A stretch of 64,000 nucleotides of DNA, from positions 124,001 to 188,000 of the forward strand of contig JAWLDA010000007.1 in the NCBI GenBank assembly GCA_041686855.1, read 5' to 3'. Within the stretch, counting starts at the first letter, position 1, and every line of letters starts with the position of its first letter. The stretch is from JAWLDA01 sp041686855. GTDB lineage: Bacteria > Bacillota > Limnochordia > DTU080 > RSA5. Position numbers and translations under genes: made by a program. The notes under the pieces were generated by a model that saw only the letters and a program-made list of their open reading frames with translations, made no database searches and was not told where the DNA came from. Shown piece by piece: positions 1 through 8,574 of this stretch.

Positions 1-513
1 CCCGTGCTGGTCGTCGTGAAAGACGGGGATCTCCATCTCCTCTCGCAGGCGTCGCTCGATTTCAAAGCACTCAGGCGCGGCGATATCCTCAAGGTTGATA
101 CCCCCAAAGGTTGGCTCAAGCGCCTTTACGATCCGCACAAACTCGTCGACTTCCGTCGTCTCAAGCTCCAAATCGAAGACGTCGATGTCGGCAAAGGCTT
201 TGAAAAGGACCCCCTTCCCCTCCATCACCGGCTTGCCGGCGAGCGCTCCGACGTTGCCGAGGCCGAGGACCGCGGTACCGTTGGTGACAACAGCCACCAG
301 ATTTCCTTTTGCGGTGTAGCGATAGGCGTCGAGCGGCTCCTCGGCGATGGCACGCACGGGCTCGGCAACCCCTGGGGTGTAGGCCAAGGAGAGGTCGCGC
401 TGGGACGAGAACCCCTTAGTTACGCGCACTTCGATCTTCCCGGGAGGAGCGGAACTGTGGTAATCAAGCGCTTCTTGGCGTGTCACTCTTCGGCTCAATC
501 TCATTTTCCCCAT
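1..513 (-). CDS. Malic enzyme, N-terminal part (cut by window edge)
   Basis: The reverse strand encodes 171 residues with no stop before the left edge. The N-terminal malic-enzyme domain is clear: SLAYTPGVAEPVRAI, the VTNGTAVLGLGNVGALAGKPVMEGK stretch (split here as VTNGTAVLGLGN and GALAGKPVMEGK), then FGGINLEDIAAPECFEIE and VFHDDQHG. These match bacterial NAD(P)-dependent malic enzymes, which decarboxylate malate to pyruvate in the cytoplasm. The NAD-binding domain lies outside the window. ATG at 513 is in frame; another in-frame ATG sits at 504. An upstream ATG at 523 is in a different frame that stops early. The gene is divergent from the small membrane-protein gene to its right. Confidence 0.9.
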   Translation of the reverse strand, partial: MGKMRLSRRVTRQEALDYHSSAPPGKIEVRVTKGFSSQRDLSLAYTPGVAEPVRAIAEEPLDAYRYTAKGNLVAVVTNGTAVLGLGNVGALAGKPVMEGKGVLFKAFADIDVFDLELETTEVDEFVRIVKALEPTFGGINLEDIAAPECFEIERRLREEMEIPVFHDDQHG

Positions 514-643
514 TTCTTTTCATCGCTGGAGCTCCTATGACACTCGAGGGATGCTGCTAACTGAATTTGCCAAAGGGAGCGGAGGCCAAAAGGCGAATGA
601 ATCGTATCGCGGGATTGATTCCTGGTGGAGAGGACGTGTGTTT

Positions 644-1036
644 GTGTACGACATCATCAAGAACCTGTATTACGTCACCCTCATCGCCATGTTACTGCAG
701 TTTATGGGCCTATACGAACCATTCGCTGTCCTCTTTGGGCTCACGCTACTCTACTTTGCCGTGGCTGAGTTGTTTATGAAAGAGGAACTGGATCGGCTGC
801 GACGCATGATGTCGATTTCGTACACACGTCGTCAGGACGTATCGATTGCGTTCATCGCTATGACTCTATGCTTCGGCGCCTACTACCTCTCCGAAGGGAT
901 GCATATGCGCCTCCTCCGTCCCTACTTCGACTGGATTCTGGGCATCGGCAGTCTCGGCGCACTCTACCTTTTCCTCCATCAGTACCTGCCCACCGACCGC
1001 GGTAGAAAGGGACCCAATCTGCGCTCCGTGCGCTAG
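644..1036 (+). CDS. Small integral membrane protein, function unknown
   Basis: About 130 residues with four hydrophobic stretches: YYVTLIAMLLQFMGLY, FAVLFGLTLLYFAVAELF, VSIAFIAMTLCFGAYYL and WILGIGSLGALYLFLHQYL. The charged connector FMKEELDRLRRMMSISYTRRQ lies between the second and third. I chose GTG 644 because a GGTGGAGAGG ribosome-binding site lies 10 nt upstream, and because this leaves 130 nt to the divergent malic enzyme. The frame is open back to an ATG at 551, which has no usable binding site and would leave only 37 nt between the genes. GTG 638 is another option. The layout resembles phosphate-starvation-inducible (PsiE-like) membrane proteins, but I do not claim that family. Confidence 0.7.
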   Translation: MYDIIKNLYYVTLIAMLLQFMGLYEPFAVLFGLTLLYFAVAELFMKEELDRLRRMMSISYTRRQDVSIAFIAMTLCFGAYYLSEGMHMRLLRPYFDWILGIGSLGALYLFLHQYLPTDRGRKGPNLRSVR

Positions 1037-1342
1037 CCTCAGGACCTCTTCTGTACCGCTCCATCACTTTCTCTTAAAAAACTCGTGAGGGTTTATGCGA
1101 ATTGTAAGGTTTTTCAAGTTTTTTTAAAACCAGTATGCAGGAAACCCTCCGCGCGCGTCTAACGCATTAGACTACTCTCTAGAGAATGTTCCCCGACATA
1201 ACGACTTCGATTCCAAGTTGGGTGATCCATCCTTCACACCGAGAGCGCATAAAATGACGATAGCCTCACGATGTACTCAATCGCGATGTTACGCCGGGAT
1301 GAAACTGACTCCGTGTCCGAGGGACAAAGGAGCGTCGATGCG
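1037..1342. other. Intergenic region with a nested inverted repeat
   Basis: No gene is visible in about 300 nt. GAGGGTTT at 1087-1094 pairs perfectly with AAACCCTC at 1142-1149. Inside it GGTTTT (1108-1113) pairs with AAAACC (1126-1131), giving a nested stem in an A/T-rich stretch. A perfect palindrome, TCTCTAGAGA, sits at 1176-1185. The promoter of the receiver-domain gene probably lies here, but I cannot assign -35 and -10 boxes with confidence. Confidence 0.35.
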
Positions 1343-1750
1343 ATGAGACTCGCTGTGTTGTTCGTAGACGATTGCGACCAATTACGAAGCATCATCGGAG
1401 AGTACATAACAGCCTTCGGAATTGAGTGTTACGCGGTGGGCACATTGACTGAAGCCCAATGTATTCTCGCCCACGGGCTCGTAGATGTCATGGTGACCGA
1501 CCTCCTGCTGGAGCGGCGTCCGGCTTACCCCCTTATCGAAACGGCCCGCACCAAGGGGATGCCCACTATTGTCGCATCCGCGTTACCGAAGGAGCGCACC
1601 CAGAGTAGCTTGGGTGAGTTGGCTGAGCTTGTGCACATCATCGAAAAGCCATTCGATCTCTCCCACCTACGGCGTCTCATCACCCTTGGCCCAAGAGGGG
1701 GCCGCTGTCGGTGCCGGGGACCACTCACCCCGGTGGAGAGCTCGGCGTAA
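1343..1750 (+). CDS. Stand-alone response-regulator receiver domain protein
   Basis: About 135 residues forming a single REC domain. The acidic pair is in LFVDDCDQL, the likely phospho-acceptor Asp is in DVMVTDLLLE, the switch Ser in VASALPKE and the conserved Lys in IIEKPFDLSHL. No output domain follows, so this is a CheY-like single-domain regulator acting through protein contacts. ATG 1343 follows AAAGGAG with 9 nt spacing. The frame is open to ATG 1271, but no binding site is seen there. No histidine kinase gene is nearby. It lies 23 nt upstream of dgoD on the same strand, so the two may be co-transcribed. Confidence 0.85.
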   Translation: MRLAVLFVDDCDQLRSIIGEYITAFGIECYAVGTLTEAQCILAHGLVDVMVTDLLLERRPAYPLIETARTKGMPTIVASALPKERTQSSLGELAELVHIIEKPFDLSHLRRLITLGPRGGRCRCRGPLTPVESSA

Positions 1751-1773
1751 ACCGCGTCTAAGGAGATTCTCTC

Positions 1774-2922
1774 TTGAAAATCGTCTCGTACGAACTCTTC
1801 AAAGTGAAGCCTCGATGGCTCTTTCTGCGGATCGAGACCGACAACGGACTCGTGGGCTGGGGCGAGCCGATCGTCGAGGGTCGAGCCGACACCGTCAGGG
1901 CCGCCGTCTCTGAGGCGATGAGGTACCTGCTCGGCCGGGATCCCCGTCGCATTGAAGATCACTGGCAGACGCTCTACCGGGGCGCATTCTATCGCGGCGG
2001 CCCGGTGCTCATGAGTGCGATCTCAGGCATCGACCAAGCATTGTGGGATATCAAGGGGAAATTCTACAACACGCCGATCTACGAACTCCTCGGCGGCGCG
2101 GTACGTGACAAAATTCGCGTCTACCGGGGTGTCGGGGGCGACAGCGTCGCTGATATCAAAGCCTCTGTAGAGGCGGCCGTCACGTCTGGTTACACAGCGG
2201 TCAAGATGGCGCCCATACATGAGCTGGCTCGCATCGACAGCCTCGCCCAAGTCAACGCCGCCGTGGCCCGTGTTGCCGCAGTGCGCGAAGCCGGCGGTGA
2301 GAGCCTTGACTTTGGCATCGATTTCCACGGGCGTGCCTCGAAATCCATGGCGAAGCGCTTGGCTGCGGAGTTTGAGCGCTTCCACCCCATGTTTATCGAA
2401 GAGCCGGTCCTAGCCGAGCATAACGACGCGCTCGCCGAGATCGCTCGTTCCACGACGATCCCCATCGCGACAGGCGAACGAATGTACTCGCGCTGGGACT
2501 TCAAACGCATTCTGGAGGTCGGATGTGTCGATGTTGTCCAACCCGACCTCTCGCACGCCGGCGGTATCACCGAGGTGCGCAAGATCGCCGCGATGGCTGA
2601 AGCGTACGATGTGGCGCTCGCCCCGCATTGTCCCTTAGGACCGATTGCGCTTGCGGCATCGTTTCAAGTCGATGCGTGCACGCCCAACTTTCTTATCCAA
2701 GAACAGAGCCTGGGCCTTGAGTACAACGAGCGGGGCGACCTACTCCGCTACCTCAAAGATCGAGCCGACTTCACGTTCAAGGACGGGTACGTCCTTTTAC
2801 CTTCCAAGCCGGGACTCGGCATCGAGATTGATGAGGAGTGTGTGCGAACAGCCGCCGACGAAGGCCACGACTGGCATTCGCCTGTGTGGCGCCACGCCGA
2901 CGGCTCCATAGCTGAGTGGTAG
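1774..2922 (+). CDS. dgoD: D-galactonate dehydratase (enolase superfamily)
   Basis: 382 residues, the length of E. coli DgoD as I recall it, with strong similarity throughout. The enzyme dehydrates D-galactonate to 2-keto-3-deoxygalactonate in the DeLey-Doudoroff pathway. The Mg ligands fall at the expected places: Asp183 (GIDFHGR), Glu209 (FIEEPVL) and Glu235 (ATGERMYS). The catalytic bases His185 and His285 (APHCPLGP) are also present. Start is TTG 1774 with AAGGAG 8 nt upstream. No dgoK or dgoA is adjacent. The gene ends 15 nt from the convergent glmS. A related acid-sugar dehydratase activity cannot be excluded, but the match is close. Confidence 0.92.
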   Translation: MKIVSYELFKVKPRWLFLRIETDNGLVGWGEPIVEGRADTVRAAVSEAMRYLLGRDPRRIEDHWQTLYRGAFYRGGPVLMSAISGIDQALWDIKGKFYNTPIYELLGGAVRDKIRVYRGVGGDSVADIKASVEAAVTSGYTAVKMAPIHELARIDSLAQVNAAVARVAAVREAGGESLDFGIDFHGRASKSMAKRLAAEFERFHPMFIEEPVLAEHNDALAEIARSTTIPIATGERMYSRWDFKRILEVGCVDVVQPDLSHAGGITEVRKIAAMAEAYDVALAPHCPLGPIALAASFQVDACTPNFLIQEQSLGLEYNERGDLLRYLKDRADFTFKDGYVLLPSKPGLGIEIDEECVRTAADEGHDWHSPVWRHADGSIAEW

Positions 2923-2937
2923 TGTACGCCTCGTTGC

Positions 2938-4818
2938 CTATTCGACCGTAACGCTCTTTGCCAAGTTTCGCGGCTTATCGACGTCACATCCGCGGGCTAC
3001 GGCTGTATAGTAAGCCAGAAGTTGGAGCGGCACGGCACTGAGCACTGGAGCCAACTCCGGCAACGTAGACGGCAAATACCACACGGCGTCCGCCGCGTCT
3101 GCAAGGCTCTCACGGTCCGGGGAATCTTCGAGGGCCAATGCCACGATTTGCCCACCGCGAGCGGCCACCTCTTTAAAGTTGCCCACGGCCTTATCAAAGA
3201 GGGATGGTTGCGTCGCGAGCGCTACCACCGGAACGCCGGCCTCAATGAGGGCCAACGTACCGTGCTTCAACTCGCCAGCGGCCAATGCCTCAGCGTGGAT
3301 GTACGAGATTTCCTTAAGTTTGAGCTGTCCCTCTAACGCAACGGCAAAGTCGAGGCCACGCCCAATGTAGAAGACGTCCCGTGCGGTGCGCCACTCGTGG
3401 GCCAACGCTTTAGCAGCCGGTTCCAATCGTTGGATCGTCTCCTCAATCTTCTCCGGCAAGCGTCCAAGTGCAGCAAGAAACGACTCGGCTCGCTCGACAG
3501 CCAACGACCCGCGTGCAAGGCCCATGTTCACGGCAACCAGTCCCAGACAGACCAGCTGTGTCACGTACGCCTTGGTCGATGCAACCGCAATTTCCGGTCC
3601 GGCCTGCGTGTACATGACGTAGTCGGCCTCCCGCGCGATAGAGCTCCCTACTACATTTGTCACTGCTAGCACGTCGGCGCCTTTGGACTTGGCTTCCTTG
3701 AGCGCAGCCAATGTGTCCGCTGTCTCGCCGGACTGGCTCACCACCACCAGCAATGTCCGATCATTGAGCCGCTGCTCGGAATAGCGAAACTCGGACGCAA
3801 GCTCTGCGTTCACCGGAAGGTCCGTCATGCTTTCGATGAGGCGTTTACCCACCAATCCAGCGTGGTAGGCTGTTCCGCACGCCACGACGTACACTCTGTT
3901 GTATTGCCGTATCGTTGCCGGACTCCATGCCTTGCTCGTCAGCCCCGTGAGGGCCAACCCCGCCTCTGCAGTCGACAATTCCATCCGACCGCGCAAGGCG
4001 CTGCGAACCGCATCGGGCTGTTCGTGAACCTCCTTGAGCATGAAGTGTTCGTAGCCGCCCCTCTCGGCCTGCTCGGGGTCCCAGTCGATTCGAACAGGCG
4101 TACGCGTGACGAGTTCACCGGTGGACGTGACAATCTCCACCGAGTGCCGATCAACTCGGGCGAACTCACCATCCTGCAAGAAGAGAACGTCGCGGGTCCG
4201 GGCGACGATCGCCGGAACGTCCGAAGCGACATAATTCTCGCCTTGACCAAGCCCAATGATCAACGGACTCTCTTTACGCGCTGCGATGAGTAGATCTGGA
4301 TGCGCTTCAAAGAGGACAGCCACAGCGTACGAGCCCACCACCTGAGCCAAAGCACGACGGACAGCCATGAGGGGATCCGGTCCGCCGGGCGACCTTGCCA
4401 AGCTTGCGTACTCATCCTCGATAAGGTGTGCAAGCGCTTCACTGTCGGTATCGGAACGCAATGTGTGACCCGCCTCGATCAGCCTGGCACGAAGGCGGCG
4501 GTAATTCTCGATGATTCCATTGTGAACAACACTGATGGCTCCGCTGCAATCGCCATGCGGATGCGCGTTCTCGTCGGTCGGCGCACCGTGCGTCGCCCAT
4601 CGGGTGTGTGCAATACCGCATTCACCGTGAATGGGGTTCTCGCCGAGTGATTGCGTGAAACTTGCAAGGCGCCCTGCTCGTTTTGAGACACGAATGCCAC
4701 GACCGTTTTGCAGAGCGATTCCCGCAGAGTCGTAACCCCGATACTCCAGCCGGGCCAACCCGTCAAGCAGCACCTCGCGAGCGTCATTCGTCCCAACGTA
4801 TCCCACAATTCCACACAT
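2938..4818 (-). CDS. glmS: Glutamine-fructose-6-phosphate aminotransferase (isomerizing)
   Basis: 626 residues. It makes glucosamine-6-phosphate from fructose-6-phosphate and glutamine, the first step to UDP-GlcNAc. The N-terminal nucleophile Cys follows the initiator Met (MCGIVGYVG). The glutaminase domain has RWATHG and NGIIENY. Two SIS domains follow, with CGTAYHAG, SQSGETADT and ASTKAYVTQ. The C-terminus is the characteristic DKPRNLAKSVTVE. The frame is open 75 codons further upstream, but ATG 4818 is fixed by the conserved Cys and by GGAGG and AAAGG just before it. Control is by the glmS ribozyme in its leader (5036-5210). It is convergent with dgoD. Confidence 0.98.
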   Translation of the reverse strand: MCGIVGYVGTNDAREVLLDGLARLEYRGYDSAGIALQNGRGIRVSKRAGRLASFTQSLGENPIHGECGIAHTRWATHGAPTDENAHPHGDCSGAISVVHNGIIENYRRLRARLIEAGHTLRSDTDSEALAHLIEDEYASLARSPGGPDPLMAVRRALAQVVGSYAVAVLFEAHPDLLIAARKESPLIIGLGQGENYVASDVPAIVARTRDVLFLQDGEFARVDRHSVEIVTSTGELVTRTPVRIDWDPEQAERGGYEHFMLKEVHEQPDAVRSALRGRMELSTAEAGLALTGLTSKAWSPATIRQYNRVYVVACGTAYHAGLVGKRLIESMTDLPVNAELASEFRYSEQRLNDRTLLVVVSQSGETADTLAALKEAKSKGADVLAVTNVVGSSIAREADYVMYTQAGPEIAVASTKAYVTQLVCLGLVAVNMGLARGSLAVERAESFLAALGRLPEKIEETIQRLEPAAKALAHEWRTARDVFYIGRGLDFAVALEGQLKLKEISYIHAEALAAGELKHGTLALIEAGVPVVALATQPSLFDKAVGNFKEVAARGGQIVALALEDSPDRESLADAADAVWYLPSTLPELAPVLSAVPLQLLAYYTAVARGCDVDKPRNLAKSVTVE

Positions 4819-5035
4819 AAACCTTTCGCCTCCTCGTTGATTGACAAAGCACGAGGCGCGAGATGACCCTGGACAACCTGAACGAAAACTCAAGACAGGT
4901 GCGGCCAAGGCAGGGGTAGGAATACATAGGCACCGATTACCGATGGACACACCTCTCGCGCGTTTATCTAGCAATGCGCACTTTGAGCGTGTCGTATAAC
5001 GTGAAAGGAAAGGAAGGGAAGGTGATGCAGATGGT

Positions 5036-5210
5036 ACTGCCACGCGAAATCCCTTTTGTCTCCGAGATCACTCTCGGGATTTGTAGGATCCCTTACGACC
5101 GTGGCCGGCCGAGTGGTTACCCGCCGAAGGTTCGATCAACCACTACCTCGTCAACTTGAAACAGAAATGGCGCTCATCATCCGGTACACCATGTTTCAAG
5201 CTCTGGCGCT
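5036..5210 (-). ncRNA. glmS self-cleaving ribozyme/riboswitch
   Basis: On the minus strand the 5' end reads AGCGCCAGAGCTTGAAAC, with the scissile A|G at 5210/5209. The conserved core AAGTTGACGAGG (5157-5146) and TCGGCGGG (5127-5120) follow. A 3' domain has CCGAGA-GTGA-TCTCGG as a GNRA-capped hairpin, and GCCAC pairing with GTGGC at 5043-5039. These match the glmS ribozyme class, which uses glucosamine-6-phosphate as cofactor to cleave the mRNA and repress glmS. It lies in the sense orientation upstream of glmS. The leader between ribozyme and start codon, about 217 nt, is rather long. Confidence 0.95.
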
Positions 5211-5338
5211 TTTTTCACCTGTTAGCCACCCATTAAGCGGTGGCTCCACTTCCCGCCAATTGCGTTCGGTACCTTTTACTTGCCTGCCTGCCACCCCGAG
5301 TCTTCCGGGTCACCTCAGCCTCTCGTTTCGAATTGGAC

Positions 5339-5371
5339 CGGGCGTCTCCTCGACTAGGGAGGAGCCGCCCG
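5339..5371. terminator. Strong hairpin between the SLBB gene and the glmS leader
   Basis: CGGGCG (5339-5344) pairs with CGCCCG (5366-5371), and CTCCTC with GAGGAG inside it around a short loop. It lies about 70 nt past the SLBB stop codon. No U tract follows on either strand, so a classical intrinsic terminator is not certain. It also sits at or just after the proposed glmS transcription start, so it may instead cap the 5' end of that leader. Confidence 0.35.
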
Positions 5372-5379
5372 ATGCTTAC

Positions 5380-5409
5380 AGTATATAGGATTCCGGTACC
5401 TGTTGTGAA
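5380..5409 (-). promoter_or_regulatory. Candidate sigma-A-type promoter of glmS
   Basis: On the minus strand, TTCACA (5409-5404) and TATACT (5385-5380) are separated by 18 nt. Each differs from the consensus by one base. Transcription would begin near 5373, placing the whole glmS ribozyme in the leader. It is the best -35/-10 pair I found between the SLBB stop and the ribozyme. Confidence 0.5.
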
Positions 5410-5438
5410 TCCAACGACGCCGGAAAATATCGGTGATG

Positions 5439-8415
5439 CTACTCGCTGAAGTCGTCGATCAAGTCCTTGATCAGCTGGATTCCACCTAGGAATGCAATCA
5501 CCTGGGTCCACGTGATCCTGCGGCTGCGGGGTACGACGACCACGTCGCCATCCTGGACACGGAACGTCTCCTCAATCCCCTTAAGCGAGAACTCGTTGTT
5601 GCTACCTAGGCTCACCTCAACCGGCTCGTATCCTTTACTCTCTTGCAGGAGACGAACTCCCTCAAGCGCCGCTCGATCGGCCGCGCCCCCTGCTGCCGCG
5701 ACGGCATCAATCAGCTTTGACCCACCGCTGAGCGTGTACGTACCGGGCCGAGAGACTTCACCCACCACGCTCACCTTTGCGACGTTCGGCGGGATGTAGA
5801 CGGCGTCGCCGGACCTCACGACCACGTTCGTTCCCGAGCCCGGAGAGCGCAGGATGCCTTCGACGTCTACAACTTCAGCCTCAGCGTCGGGGGCATCATT
5901 CCGTAAGATTTGCACGTTCCGCCAGTCGCCATTCTCGTTGGGCCCGCCCAAGGAGGCGGCGACGTCGAGAATTCGGCTGCCGCGAGGCAACTCCAACAGT
6001 CCCGGCGAATCGACACTCCCCAAGACAAAGATCTCCATGGTGCGCTTGGGTACATACACCGTCTGTCCCGCTTTGACCGGGGGATTCTCCTCGAGTCTTC
6101 CCGTAAAGACACTCGTCCCGGGCGGCAAGGGCTGACTGCTGGGGAGCGTCAGTTGCCCAGTCACCGGCGTCGACGCATCAGCTTCGCCGACTCCTCCGGC
6201 ATCAGCCTTCTCAACGCTTTCATCACTTTCGACATTCTCACCGGTCCCGACACTTTCGATGATCTCGCTGTCCTCGGTCGGCTCGTAGATCGAAACGGCC
6301 GTGGTGTCGCCGCGAGCGGTCGGCCCACCCGCCGCATACACCACGTCGAGGAGTCGACTTCGATCGGTGACGCGAACCGCTCCGGGATTGGCCACTTCAC
6401 CGACGACAAAGACGACCCGATCGGTGCGGGAGACGTTGACGATATCTCCATCTTGCAACGTCACGTTCTCGGCGGAGGCGGCGAGGATCTTTTCGTAATC
6501 GACGAGGATCACAATCTGCTGGCCGTCATCCTGTCGACTGATGGAGAGTTGGTTTAAATCGGCGTCTGCGGTCACACCACCCGCAGCCAAAATTGCGTCC
6601 GTGACGCGACTCCCACTGCGCAGGTTAAAGACCCCGTTGTTGCGTACTTCACCGGCGACAGCCACCTGAATGGTCGGCTGTACAAAGAGGACGTCGCCCC
6701 GCTCGAGGCGCAGATTCCCGCCCTCGTCCTGGCCGGTGAGCACCTTATTGAGGTCGATTCGCCGGCTCGAAACCTCACCCGAGGGTGACTCACGGCGCAA
6801 TACCAAGTTGGTAGGATCTGCATTGGCGAGGAGTCCACCGGCGCGACCAATCACGTGGAGGAGGCGGGCGCCTGGCTCCACCTCAAACGCTCCGGGATTG
6901 GCGACGAGGCCGATCACCGTCACTGTCACGTTGCCGCGCGGTACGTAAATAATATTGCCGATGATCACTTCTGGATTGTCGGAGAGGCTACCCTCAAAGA
7001 GAGAACTGCCAACTCCAATTGGAGCCTCGCGGTAATCTTGAATGTTTCCGCGCTCGTACACCTTCACACCCGCGAGATCAGCCGAATCTGTCGCGCCCCC
7101 CGCTCTGGCGATCATATCGACCAGACGCACCTGCCGTCCCGGTTGCGCGGAGTAGGCGCCCGGGTTGCGCACCTCTCCCAACACAAAGATCTGGTTGTCG
7201 GCATCGTTGGGCGGAACGTAGACAATGTTGCCGATTTGCACTTCTGGGTTGTCGGCGACTTCCCCCTCAAAGAGGAAGCCCTCCGCCCCGATTGGCGCCT
7301 CGCGGTAATCCCGCACGTCGCCNNNNNNNNNNNNNNNNNNNNNNNNNNNNNNNNNNNNNNNNNNNNNNNNNNNNNNNNNNNNNNNNNNNNNNNNNNNNNN
7401 NNNNNNNNNNNNNNNNNNNNNNCAGGTCCGCGGCGCTCGTTGTGCCGCCGGCACGAGCGATTACGTCGACCAGACGCACCTGCCGTCCCGGTTGCACGGA
7501 GTAGGCGCCCGGGTTGCGCACTTCTCCCAGCACAAAGATCTGGTTGTCGGCATCGTTGGGAGGCACGTAAATGATGTTGCCGATCTGCACCTCAGGGTTG
7601 TCCGAAATCTCTCCGTCAAAGAGGAAACCTTCAGCCCCGATCGGCGCTTCGCGGAAATCCCGCACGTCGCCCCGCTCATAAACTTTCACGCCTGCCAGGT
7701 CCGCGGCGCTCGTCGTGCCGCCGGCACGAGCGATCACGTCGATCAGACGCACTTGGCGACCGGGTTGTACCGGGTAGGAGCCTGGGTTGCGCACCTCACC
7801 CAATACGAAAATCTGGTTGTCTGCGTCGTTGGGCGGTACGTAGATGATATTACCCACAGAGAGCTGGGGGTTGACGCTTAATTCACCCTCAAAGAGGATC
7901 CCGTTTGCGCCTACCGGAGCCGCCGTGTACTCCCTGATGCTGCCGCGCTCGTAAATCTTGATCGCCTCGAGGTCGGCCGAGGGGGCTGTGCCCCCTGCCG
8001 CCGCAATCGCTTCGATTAAAGATGAGCGCTCCGAATTGATCGGGTAAATGCCGGGCTGCGCAACTTCGCCGAGGACGACCACGTAGGGCCCCTGGATCGG
8101 ACGAACCGATACGCTTACGACCGGAGAGATGACCACTTCGGAGAGGATCTCCTCAACTTGGGCCGCCACCTCAGCCGTCGTGAGCCCCTCAACCTTGAGG
8201 GATGGTTGGAACGGGAACGAGACACTCCCGTCCGGCATAACGGGAAGATCTAGGGAGAGGTCGGGCTGACCGTAAACAACTATGGACAGAACGTCCCCTA
8301 CCTTAATGTGATAGTCGGACGCATCTGCATCCTGAGCGACTGCGCCGCCCGCCATCACGGCGACACTCAGTAGGGCAATCACAATCGCAAACGTGAATCT
8401 CCGCTGCTTCGTCAT
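5439..8415 (-). CDS. Polysaccharide-export protein with multiple SLBB domains (interrupted by assembly gap)
   Basis: The protein starts at ATG 8415 with a signal peptide (FAIVIALLSVAVMAGGAVAQ). A Poly_export domain follows (DYHIKVGDVLSIVVYGQPD, PDGSVSFPF). Then come many SLBB units of the form VLGEVRNPGAY...GRQVRLVDVIARAGG, and a C-terminal hydrophobic segment (WTQVIAFLGGIQLIKDLI). This is the architecture of Wza-type or related exopolysaccharide secretion proteins, acting at the envelope. The 100-N gap at 7323-7422 puts the two halves in different apparent frames. Flanking repeat sequence shows the missing segment is a multiple of three, so this is one gene, not two. GGAG precedes the start. 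No polymerase or tyrosine-kinase partner is nearby. Confidence 0.85.
7050..7990. repeat. 273-bp (91-residue) coding repeats within the SLBB gene
   Basis: Near-identical units encode VYERGDVRD(F/Y)REAPIGAEGFLF, NIIYVPPNDADNQIFVLGEVRNPG and GRQVRLVDVIARAGGTTSAADL (each given in part). Exact 273-bp spacing is seen between matched anchors. Outer copies toward both ends are more diverged, as expected if the central copies are recent or homogenised. The assembly gap falls within the most conserved copies. Confidence 0.85.
7323..7422. other. Assembly gap (100 N) inside the SLBB repeat
   Basis: One hundred Ns lie between GTCGCC and CAGGTCCGCGG on the plus strand. In the intact neighbouring repeat these two flanks are 24 nt apart. 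The repeat period is 273 bp (anchors at 7423 and 7696, and at 7550 and 7823). The distance across the gap (7201 to 7550) is 349 = 273 + 76, and 76 = 100 - 24. The true missing length is therefore 24 nt or 24 plus a multiple of 273. Confidence 0.9.
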
Positions 8416-8574
8416 TTGGTAACCACTCCAACTAGACCAAAGACTTCCCAGAAAAAACGTCTGAGAAGGTTTCGACGAGAAGCAGGGAAATCCTGTACTT
8501 GATAGCTTCTGTAATCGCCTATAGAGAGGCATTTGATCATTTTTCCACGATTTCGGCACAGGAGTGTGACAAAC

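Noticed and set aside
4..540. Open frame on the plus strand at the left edge
   Set aside because: It is the antisense shadow of a clear malic-enzyme coding region on the minus strand.
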